From Ricordea florida (lineage: Eukaryota; Cnidaria; Anthozoa; Corallimorpharia; Ricordeidae), in NCBI GenBank assembly GCA_949710005.1, contig OX453273.1, forward strand, positions 4,125,206 to 4,189,205: 64,000 bases of DNA, in the 5' to 3' direction. Shown here one piece after another: positions 15,203 to 27,200 of this stretch. Under the pieces are notes generated by a model. The model was not told where the DNA came from. It saw nothing but the letters and a program-made list of their open reading frames with translations, and searched no databases. The translations under genes were made by a program, and so were the position numbers. The first letter of the stretch is position 1. Every line of letters begins with the position of its first letter.

Positions 15203-18200
15203 AGAATTGATCCCGATGATGATGAGATTGAATCTTTTCAAGTTGTTATAGATTTTGAGTATTCGGATTTGGTTACTAATTGTCTTAATGATGTGGTTTA
15301 TGAAGCAAACAGAAGAGCACATAAACGCATTTTCAAAGATGAAATTCAGGATGAGTTGATGATTGTAACATGGCATCCAGACAGGTTTTTGGATTGGTGT
15401 GTTGACATAGAAGAGTTGAAGTTTCTGAAAGAGCTTTGGAGAGTTGAGTGTTAAACATATGGAAGTACCTTTATGACATGGACCGTGTCATAAAAGTTGA
15501 AGCATGGTTGGCTTAGAGATTGCAATTTCAAAATACAATGGATGCCATGGAGAATCTGACAGTCAAAGACTTGAGGTCAATAGCCAAAAGAGCCGGTGTG
15601 AGTGTTCGAGGATTCAGAAAGGCTGAAATGCTTACAGCGTTATCTGACATACAACCTGAGAACTTGACAGTGAAGATACTACGAACCATGGCCAAGAAGT
15701 CTGGTGTTCGAGGTTCTGGCAACATGCGTAAAGAGGCCCTCATTAATGCTATTGGAGCTCCACAGGTGGTTGAAGCCAACGTTCCAGTTCCTGGTCCGGT
15801 TAGACCCACAAGAACAAGACCCGCCCGGGCTTCGTATGGAAGGGCCGTTGCTGCTGCCAGGCGTGAAATCGTTCAGACTACAGAGTGGATACGATCCAAT
15901 GTTAGAGACCCAAACAAGAGGGCCATTACCAGGAGATTAAGAAAGGCAGCTGCTGCGGTTAGAAGGGAGGAACCTGAGTTTTTCGTCCCTGAAAGACATG
16001 AAACGGCTCTGAGAGGCTTTTTGAGGACTTACATAGTAAAGGGCAGAGCTGGCTACGATCCAACTACATTTCTTGGCAATGTTAGAACACCATTCTATGT
16101 TTTGATGCTTAGACTTAGGAAGCCATTCAAGTTGAAGTGTATTCTTTCGTGTGGATTCGCGAGGAGGAACCCCCAAGATAATCGTGTTATTGAGCGGAGT
16201 CAAGGTCATTTCCATTCACTGATGGAGACAGTGACAGCTTCAACAGACACATATGCTTTGTTTGATAGCATCAAAGCTAAACTGGTCGAATTGGTGCAGA
16301 AATACGAGAATGAGCACTCTGGATGGGTGTTTGAAAGTGTGTTTGACTTTCGTATTCATTTGAACCCATTTCAACCCTTTTCTGGAACTTCATACATTAA
16401 ACTACCACCCAAATTGGCTGCTAAGAAGGCAATCGTCAATGTCAAGAATGAGGATCAAGAGTGCTTCAAATGGGCAGTGACATCTGCTGTGTTTCCAAGG
16501 GAGAAGGATGCTGGAAGGCTGAACAGAGAGATGAGAGAGAATTCAGAGAAACTCGATTGGTCGGGGATAGAGTTTCCAGTGGCAGCACTCAGTACAACCC
16601 AGATAGATAGATTTGAAAGGCAGAACCCATATGGGATAAACATCCTTGGTTATGAGAATGGCGAGCCAACCCTAATCAGGCGTAGTAAAAAGTCAGGGGT
16701 TACAAAGATAAACCTACTCTTGATATCAAACGAAGAGACAAATCATTACTGTTGGATAAAAAACATGTCAAGGTTTGTCGAGTATAATAACCATCATGGT
16801 ACTCGTTTCTATTGTGACAACTGCCTAAACTCGTTCAATTGTCAAAAGTCACTGGACGGCCATATGGAGTACTGCCTAAACAACGAATCAGTCAAAGTCC
16901 AGATGCCCATGGAAGAGGATGGCAGCCCAAAGTACATTACCTTCACGAACCACAGACGGAAGATGCAAGTGCCATTTGTGATCTATGCTGATTTCGAATG
17001 TTTCACCGAGAAGTTGGACACTTGTTTACCGGATGACAGGGACAGCTTCACAAATCAGTATCAGAAGCACAAGCCATCAGGATTTTGTTACCTTATCAAG
17101 TGTTTCGACGATGGCATCTTTGAGCCCAAGTTGGTGATGAGAACAGCCAACTCACCGGAGGATGACATACCGCAAATGTTTCAGGAAAGTTTGGAGGAGG
17201 ATGTCAAGAAGATCTATGATCAATTCAAGTCTGAAAGGAAGCTTGTAATGAAGAATAGTGATCATAGGAAGCACGGAAAGGCCACTCACTGCCATATTTG
17301 TGAGGGTGAATTGGGGAACGATAAGGTGGTTGACCACTGTCATTTTACAGGTAGGTACAGAGGAGCAGCCCACAAGAAATGTAACCTGGAATTTAGCACA
17401 CCCAAGTTCTTTCCAGTCATCTTTCACTACTTGTCTGGGTATGACAGTCACTTGTTTATCAAGAAGATGGGAGTGTCAGAGGGTAAGATTGATTGCATCC
17501 CACTCAACGATGAAAAGTACATCTCATTCACCAAAGAGATTGTGGTTGAAAAGTTTATGAAGAAAGACGATGATGGTAAGGAAAAGGAGGTTCAGATTAA
17601 ACGAACCATTAGATTTGTAGACAGTTTTAGGTTCATGGCAAGTAGTTTGGCTAGGTTGGCTGACAACTTACCGAGAGAGTCGTTGGCAAATCTTTCGAGA
17701 TACTATGAAGGGGCAAACTTTGATCTTTTGGCTAGGAAGGGAGTGTTCCCCTATGATTGGTTTGATGGCTTCGACAAGTTACAAGTGTCCAGTCTGCCAC
17801 CCAAGGATGAGTTCTATTCGATACTATACGACACAGACATATCGGATGACGATTATCAACATGCCGGAAACGTGTGGGAGACCTTTGGTATGAGAAGTTT
17901 TAGGGATTACCATGACTTGTATCTCAAAACAGATGTGATCCTGTTGGCTGACGTCTTTGAGAATTTCAGAGGGGTTTGTATGAAGAATTACGGGTTAGAT
18001 CCAGCATGGCATTATACTGCGCCTGGATTGGCTTGGGATGCTACGTTGAAGATCACTAAGGTTGAGTTGGAGCTTTTGAGGGACCCCGATATGCTGATTA
18101 TGGTGGAGAATGGTATCAGAGGTGGAATCTCAACGATTTCGACCAGGCATGGGAAGGCCAATAATCGATACATGAAGAACTACGATCCCAAGTTGCCTAC

Positions 18201-21200
18201 AAAGTTCATCACCTATTTGGATGCGAATGGGCTCTATGGCTATGCAATGACCAAGGCTTTGCCAACCCACGGTTTTGAGTGGATGAGTGATCAAGAGTTG
18301 GTAGACTGGAGGAACCATCCATGCATATTGGAGGTGGACTTGGAGTACCCATTGGAGTTACACGATCTCCATAACGATTACCCATTAGCCCCAGAGAGGG
18401 TGGATGTTGATGGGGTTGTTAAGTTGGTTCCCAATTTGAGAGCCAAGAAGAAGTACATTCTACACCACGAAGCTTTGAAACAGTACTTGTCGTTGGGGTT
18501 GAAGTTAAGCAAAGTTCACAGAGGGATCAAGTTCGAGGAGTCGGAATGGCTGAGGTCCTACATTGATCTGAACAATAGCCTGAGAGCCAGGGCTGAGAAT
18601 GATTTCGAAAAGGACTTCTTCAAGTTGATGAACAACTCAGTGTTTGGCAAGACCATGGAGAACATTAGGAAGAGGGTGGACATCCAGTTGGTTACTGAGG
18701 AGAAGAAAGCGCGTAAGTTGATTGTGAAGCCAAACTTCCATCATAGGAACATCTTTTGTGAGGATCTTACCGCCTTCCACATGAAGAGAACGAAATTGCT
18801 CTTTGATAAGCCCATTTACTTGGGGTTGTCCATTCTGGATCTTAGCAAGACAGTCATGTACGATTTCCATTACAGGTACATAAAGCCCAAGTATGGGGAG
18901 AAGGCCAAGTTATTGTTCACAGACACGGATTCTTTAGCTTATGTGATAGAGACTGAGGACTTTTACAGGGACATCAGACACCAGCAACTACCCCATGGAG
19001 CATCCATCCGGGATTGAGACCGGAGTGAACAAAAAGGTCGGAGGGATGTTCAAAGACGAGGCTGGCGGTGATAAGGTAACAAAATCCTGATGGCTTGTGC
19101 TTCTGATACTGATTTGTGAAGCTGTCCCTGTCATCCGGTAAACAAGTGTCCAACTTCTCGGTGAAACATTCGAAGACTGGTTGACCTGGTTCGATGATGG
19201 TTCGAGCCAAATCATAGACTTCAAGACTCCATATGGGATCAGTAGCCCTTCGTTTGTCTCCACCTTCATCTTCACCCGGGGCATAAAGATACCTGACTTG
19301 AACATCTGGAGGTAATCTTTTCTCATCCAATCCCACAGGTCGCTTGTAGTCTGGAGTTTTGGTGTCAATTGAGTCCATTTTCAAAGCTTCGTCGGGCTCT
19401 TTTCCAGTAATACGGGTGGTCTCACTGTTGAGGGTCTTCATGATGGCTGGCAATCTATTCACCCAAACCGTGGATCGGGTATCACTAATCATCTCTTGAG
19501 CGTATTGATGGCTGAATAGCTTCTCACCGAGAGTCCTGTTGGCCCTCTCCACAAAAGCTTGAGCTCTATGATTTCCAGCTTCACTACGCTGGATTGTGAC
19601 TTGATGCTTTCTCATAAGAGTTGTTACATCACCCTTGAATTCTGTTCCTGGATCCACCATTAATATTTGTGGCCACTTCAACTTACGGGAATAAATCCGT
19701 TGAAAGGCATTGGCAACTTCACCACTCTCCTTTGAGGTCAATGGTTCGGCATCCTTGTATCTTGACGCGATATCAATCACGACTAAGGCATAGCGGTATG
19801 TTTTTCTTCTCACTGTATCGTGAGGAAGAAACAGCAAGTCCGCCTGATGGATCTGATTAGGCTTATTCACACTCCAATGTGGCCTGGGTATATACTTGGG
19901 GGCTGGGAGGTAAATGTGCCACAAGGCTTGCTTTTCCAACCACTCTTTGGCGACTTTTTCACTAACTTTGGCTGCTTTGGCCAATTTGGGGATGGCCGAG
20001 TATCCTTTCCAGTATCCATCAGTGGAGTAGTATAATCGATTTAAAACGTTAGAATCAGTCATTTACAAACAAGATTATAAGCATTTAAATGGCTTCCATA
20101 CCAAGCATTCTTGATGTCAATCGCATTCCAAGGACTCGTGAAGGTTTGAAGGCTATGACGTCATTAAACAGGGTCACACTAAACCCATCGTCAGCCGAAC
20201 CCGGTGAGACGCTGTACATTGAAATACCAAGATTGAGTGAAAATCTTGTGATTGTGCCCGGTAGCGTCTACATAACCTTTGACATGGTTGTGACCGGGCA
20301 CAAAGACAACACTCTTGTTAATAATTTGGGAAGGAACCTAATTTCACAGTATAAGGTTCTATTTGGTGGTGAAGTCGTAGAGGATCTTGGTAGATTTGAT
20401 TTGTTCAAGACTTACCACGACTTATTTCTGACCACTGAAGACCGTGAGAATAGATTGAGACAGGGCATATCCAATGTTAACATAAGGAAGATCAGGACCA
20501 ATGCGGGGAACAAAGATACGTCAAAAGCCAGGGACAATACGTTAGCTGTGATTCACAACACCAGGTACGCCATTCCATTAGATCACACAATCCTCAAAGA
20601 TCATGGCGTATTTTACCCAATAGGATTACCCCATCCACTTAGATTTGAATTGACGTTGGCCAAAGTGTCTGATGTTGTGGTTTATTCAAACCGTGAAGCA
20701 CCGCCTGATTACAAATTAATAAACATGGAGATGGAGTACCAGTGCATATCAAGCAATTCTTTGGCAAGTCAGGCTGTTGGGTCCTACACAAACGGGAAAG
20801 GGTTCACGTATGAAAAGGTACTTCTTCACAAAACCTTCACAATCTCTGAGGCAAATGATTCTGTGATAAATCAGCATGTCAATGTGCCGAGGAGATCTAT
20901 GACTGGCATACTATGTCTTTTCACCGCCCCTCATGCAGAAGGACTCAGGGACTCTGAAATGTTTGCAAACCCAAAGATCACGTCAGTCAAGATCGACATA
21001 GATGGAGTGCCCAACCAAGTTTATCTGAAAGGTATGATGGCGACTGATTTGTGGCAATCTGTCATTAAGCGAGTCGGTCTGAGTGATTCAATCGATGAAT
21101 CTGATTTCTATACAGATAAGTTCGCTTTGTGGATTGACCTGAGGACTTATCCAGACAACGACATCCATGGAAGTGGTTTGTACATTCACGCTACTCGTGA

Positions 21201-24200
21201 TGGAGTGACTTTGGAAATTAAGAGAGAAAAGGTAGGCACTAGAGTTCTTACGTGCCACATGTTTGTTATTGCTGACGCTGTCATGAGCATTGTGAATGGT
21301 GGACTAAAGGAGATTAGATATTAAGCCGCTGTATGGTTTTCTTCTCACGATGTCATGAGAAGAAACATCAATCTAAAGGGGTTCATGTAGTGAGTAACGA
21401 TGAATGAGCTCAGAGATTTGATTCCATTCAATTGCATCATCACTGGTCCCACGAATTGCGGAAAGACCCAATACATAGTGGAGCAGCTTCGAGGCCACTA
21501 TAGGCAAGTGTTTGATTATATTGTGTTGATTTGTCCAACATATGCCCATAACAAGACGTATAGAGGCTTTGCCAAGGGGGACAAACGATTCTTTGTCCTG
21601 TCGCCAGATGCCAGTAATCATGACGAAATCAACAATTTGTTGATGGACTGCGAATCGTTCTTCTCGGGTACCAATACGCTCCTAATATTGGACGACTGTG
21701 CCGTTTCCAAGGATCTGAAGAATAGGTCCAACAAATTCATCGGTTTGGCCTTCTCTGGGAGACATGTAGGGATATCAGTCTGGGTTCTCACTCAGCAACT
21801 GACATCCATAGCCAAACCATTCCGTGAAAATGTAGCTTGTGTGGTCTCATTCCACAATCCATCTCAAACGGCGATGAAGATGCTTTTCGAGGAGTACGGC
21901 GGGGACCTGGATGCTGAAACGTGGAAGAAACTCAAGAAGCATCTTATGAATGAAAAGTATGCCAGGCTATGCTTCTCCCTCAGACATCCATTCCAAAACT
22001 ATTTAGAAATACCGGCTCTAACGGCACAACCATGACAACTCCCGAAGAAATCATGAATGGTCAAACTGCAGTGGTAGAACAATCGCCGCCAACCATGAAC
22101 GTTGATGATGTGAAAGCTAAAAGAGAAGAGCTGGCAATACTAGTTTCCCTAGGCTCTAGCAAGGAGTATCTTGGCGTTCAGATGGCTCTAGGTGACGTCC
22201 ACAGATTGTCGGATAGGGACGTAGAGAAGTACTACAAGAGGTACAAGATGGTGTCTGGTAAGAATGTGGCTGAAGGACTAGTTGATCCTCCTTTACATCT
22301 ATTGGCCAGACTAGTCAACTGGTCTCTTAGTAGTTACGGTGGAATAGATGATCCAGATGCTTTGGTAGAGGATTGGAAGAACAACCAGTTGATCAAGCAG
22401 ACGCTGTCAGAATATTCTGGTTCAATCGTGGTACATGGTGGTGCGATTGTTACGTTATTGATAATAGCCCTTACCACTCTCAAGCATTTCAGACTAAATG
22501 AGCCTAGCCCTCCCACTAGATTGTACGACATGGCTAACACGGATGAAGATTGGGGTGAGGGCGTCGACACTGTTCGATGAAAAAATTGAAAACGATCGTG
22601 GAAGGGGTCGGTGTGAAGGCATACTCGAAAGAGATCGAAAACATGTCTCAGAGAAAACACTCAACTTCCTCAAATGGTTCAATGACGTCACTGAAAACTC
22701 ATTTCGTACCCATCGACGTAGATGACTTCAATTGGGACTCTATTGAGATAGAAGCTCCAGTGAAGAGAGGCAACTACTCCTTTTCGAGACTTATTGTTCG
22801 GGATGGTGATGGTGAAGCCGTCAATCTGGCTTTCCAATTGGCTGACCAAAACATATTTGGTCTCAAATGGAACAATGGTCACGAGAACAAAAAGCCCAAG
22901 TCTGGTATCAAGTTCAACTATTTGCTGCGTGACGATGAAACTCGATCCAGGTTTGACATCATCACGGATAAAGTCGCCTCTGCCATTGAGAAATTCTACG
23001 CTGACGAGGTTATTTGTAAGAAAATGCCCAAATTGAGCAAAATTCAGCTCGAAGCCATGAAGAAGGGGGACACGATCTGATCAAACCACCGTATTCCACA
23101 AACGAGAATGGAAATACATGTGTATACCCAGAATTCAACACGAGTGGAAGTGGAACCAACCTGAAAAACCACACAGCATTCATTGGTCGAAAGAATAAAG
23201 GTTGGATTGATTACATCCCTAAAGATGCAGAGGATGACAGTACAAAGGCATGTGCAACAGTCTCTTTGAGAATCAAAGGGATAACATTTGGTGCCTGTGG
23301 GACTGCTATGGGGTGCATGGCCAACGTGAAGTACGTGGTCCAGGCCATTAAACTAAGAAAGCCAATGGAAGAAGTAAAGGTTGCAGAGGACAATGTTTTC
23401 GCAGACATGCCTAACGACGAAGACTCCGATGAAAATGATGAGTAGGAATGTTGGCAGCAAAAGGGTAAGAAGAAATAAGGGTTGGGTGGGATCTGACAGT
23501 TTCCTAGTATGCAACTTACTAGGAGACTTAAAGCTAACAATAGAGTAACTCACAACATGTCTGAACAAGAAGTGCAAACTAAAGAGTCTGGTGTTGAAAG
23601 AAATAATAAGAAAGTCATACATGGTGTTATCGAGAAGCAGGATAATGGGGGCATATACATATACTTGTTATCGAAAGATAATGAGGAAGTTTGCATTAAT
23701 CTAGCAAAAGCATTAACCAATGTAGTTGTAAAGATGAGAAAAGATAGTAGAGTGAAGGTTGCCCAATTTGTTGTACATGATGGTGGTATATACTTTCGCT
23801 TGAAATTGGGTGAGGATGGAGTAGAGTATATGTTATTTAGAGATGGGAAGGAAGTGTTTTCAAGTCTGTCAGCGCCAAAGACTAATCTAGTGAAAAGATT
23901 AGCAACTGTAGCTGTAATTGCAACCACAGCTTGGTTCCTACTCTTTTAGTATACATCTTTAGTTTCCTAGTATGCAACTTACTAGGAGACTTAAAGCTTA
24001 CAGTAGATTACCTTACAACGACAATATGTCTGAAGAAACAAGTCAGGTTGAGCAAATCACTAGAGAGCCTTCTGTCAAAACCAAGGTCAAAGACCCCAAG
24101 CGAGTTCAGGCTGGTAAAACGTTATCGGAAAAGAACAAGAGGGCCAGAGAGGCTTTGAAACGTGAAGAGGAAAGGGAGAAGAAAGAGAGTGAAAAGGAAG

Positions 24201-27200
24201 AGGATAAGGGTGGTGAGAGAGGTGGTTGGATGCCGTCCCAAACTATCTCTTTAGCCATAGGTGCAATTGGCCTCACCGCCTATGGACTGTGGACCAACTA
24301 TCGAAACAGGATACCTGACTTGCATTTTCCATCACAGCCCAAAGTCACAGAAAGTCCGCCCGTGGCCAGCAAAGCAAAGGAAACCGATTTAAAAGATGAT
24401 GTGTTATGATTCAAAATGACGGAGAATAAGCTCGTGAAGACAGTTACTGGCTCTGCATTGCTCGTTGGATTGTCAGCTGGGATGGGCTGGCTTGGCAAAA
24501 AGGCGCTTCGGGAGTCGTTCATCGGTGACCCATCGACCAGTATCATGAACTATGCCAAATGGGTAGGTGTGCTGACTATAGCCATGTATGTCAAAACCTA
24601 CTTAGAGGATCAGAAGATACTACCCACAAGTGTCTGAACATGCCTTTGAGTTTCACTGAAGCAATTAAAGATGCTCAAACTGATTACATTATTGATCTTA
24701 TGAGACACATAAGACAATCATACGTTAATGCTTTACACGAAACTGAGTATCTCTCTGTTGTGAGAAATTCAGAGGTTGAAATCGACCCCATGCCCAGTAA
24801 CAGAGAGCTTATCGAATGGTATTTCAAATCCGGAAATAGACAATTTCATCGTGCCAAGGAGCCTAAACTGGTAAGCTATCTTTTGAGAGATATGGATAAG
24901 GAACTTGATGAGACCAACAGGCCAGAAGAATCACCATCGCCACACCCAGTGGTATCGCTTACATTTGGAGTGTTGACATTGATCGCTTTATACACAGGCT
25001 CGAAATTGTTTAAGAAGTAGGACAACAAATGGACAAATGGCGACTATAGCAATCATGCTTGGAGGGGCCGTCGTCAATGCAACAGCCTTCATCGGTGGAA
25101 ACTATTTAGCAAAGGTCATTAGCGGCTCTTCCTCGACCGATCTCCAACTTGAAAGGGAAAGGCATGACAAAGCCATGGAGAAGTACCAGAAAGACTATGC
25201 TGCTTATCAAGAGAGACGAATGGCTTATATTGACTTTGAAAATCGTAGGAAGGGTGATGAGAATCAAGCCTCTGAGAACATATCAAAGACGGATGAAGCG
25301 CTAAGATTGTACAACCAAATGGGCAATCCCCCCAAATTCTCAGACTATTACCGACCCAATTCAGATCAAAAGACTGGGGAAATGGTCTACGTTTCTGGTG
25401 GGATGTTAGCCTTGGGATACATTGCCAGCAAGTGGATATGATGACTCCCCATGAGTATGTCAAGTTGGTGGGGACCAGAGCTGAGCAATTGCAGATGGGC
25501 AGTAAACCAGTGATAGACTGGCCATTTGATTTCAATCCTATAGCCATTGCCAAGAGTGAACTCAGACAACGAGTCTTACCACTCAACATAATCAGGAAAA
25601 TACCGGACTGCAATTCAAAGACTGGTTTCCGCGACGAGATATGGGACCCAAACGACATGCATATACGAGACTTTTGAAATCAGTTTAGAAGTTTCCATAT
25701 TCAACTTCAAATATGGCAACTGCTTATGATGATCCTGATTTGGATCCGACTACACTAAATGAGGCAGGTGATGGTGGTGATGGGGATGATACACTTTACT
25801 TGAGCCCAATCACAAAGACATCCACCACTCGTCCAATTGAACCTGATTATGAAGAGGAAGAAACCTCGTTTGGTGGTGTTGATGAAACTCGGCCCTTATT
25901 GATAGAAGAGATGGAAATAGAACAAGATGAAGCCTGGGCCAAGATTAGATCAAGATTCCCCAAAGTTGATACGTCTAAGTTTACAGCCAAACTGAATGAA
26001 TTCAAACAAGTAGTCGTCAAATTGCTGAGGAAAGGATCAAAACCTTATGTGTTGTTCAAAGGTGATGATGAATTGAATGATGGATTGCCAGACACCATCA
26101 AAAACAATCTAGGCCCAAGAGCAGAAGAAGTCGTGGAAGCCAATGATGGTGTGATCGCTGAGAAAAAGGGATTGCTCACCAAAATGAAGGAGACGCTAAG
26201 ATTCCAAAGAGACAAACCGCTGAAGACCCCAGAAGAAGAAAGTAACATAGAGACTCTGGAGAGGGAAATCGGTGAGCGGGAAGAGGAGATAGCCAATTTG
26301 GAGAGTGAGAATGAGAGAATCCAGGAACGAATGTCATTGCGGGATCGTGTGAAGGCCATCTTCAAGAAATACGGGTTCACAGTCTTTGCTGTCATGAGTG
26401 CCGTTGGAGTGGTCATTGGTGTCATAGTCTCCAACCTATCCAAAGGGCTATCGAAATTGGGCAAGGGTGTTGGTGATGGGCTAAAAACTCTCGGGAAGAA
26501 ACTTGGCGAATTGCTGCCTGGGATGGTGGGCGCTATTGTAAGCTTCCTATTCAAGACTGCTGGAGAGGTCGTCTCATTTCTGGGGAAACATGCCTGGCTG
26601 TTAATAATGGCCGTTGTGCTTTACTTCATAGAAGAGTTAAAAAGGAAACGTACATGAATCAAATGAAGAGCTATTGTGTCAAAGAGAAAAAGCTGACTGC
26701 TTGTGTACCTGGTAGTGAAACCTTGGCCAAAATAGCCAAAGGAAGGCCGATGATGAAGTGCAAATGTTCCAGCTGTGGCATCATCAAAACTCGATTCCTC
26801 TCAGAGGCTGACTATAGAAGTTTAAAGATGGCGAAGACGTAATCAAACAACATGTTGAGCATTACTATGTACACGTCTGAAACCAGAGTGTATTTGGACC
26901 CCCCATTGGAAGAGGTTCGGGAGATCCAACTCCTCGACTGTGTTGTACCCAAACGATTGGTGAACTTCAAGGATCGACAGGTCTTTCTCAAGGAGGATCG
27001 ACCCATCATAATAGTTCAACCCGGTACATACTCTCTACGTGGCATACACGCAATATTTCTGAACGATACGGATAACGCCAAGCTGTCGATCATTGAGACT
27101 GACACCGTTGATTACCTGTACTCCAACAAGGGCCTCAACATTAAACTCACAAGAGGGTTACAAGTTGCTCTTGGGGTGCCTGAAATCGTAACCCCTGGAA

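Noticed and set aside
15131-15376. Open frame antisense to the left terminal gene
   Set aside because: Ile run is the complement of the GAT microsatellite.
18988-19368. 126-residue minus-strand open frame
   Set aside because: Shadow of the integrase/polB junction in another frame.
23019-23445. Separate gene with lost start codon (ATC at 23080 in place of ATG)
   Set aside because: First considered because TGATC resembles the TGATG overlaps used nearby; a frameshift at the adjacent G5 run explains the data better, since the first frame ends without a natural C terminus.
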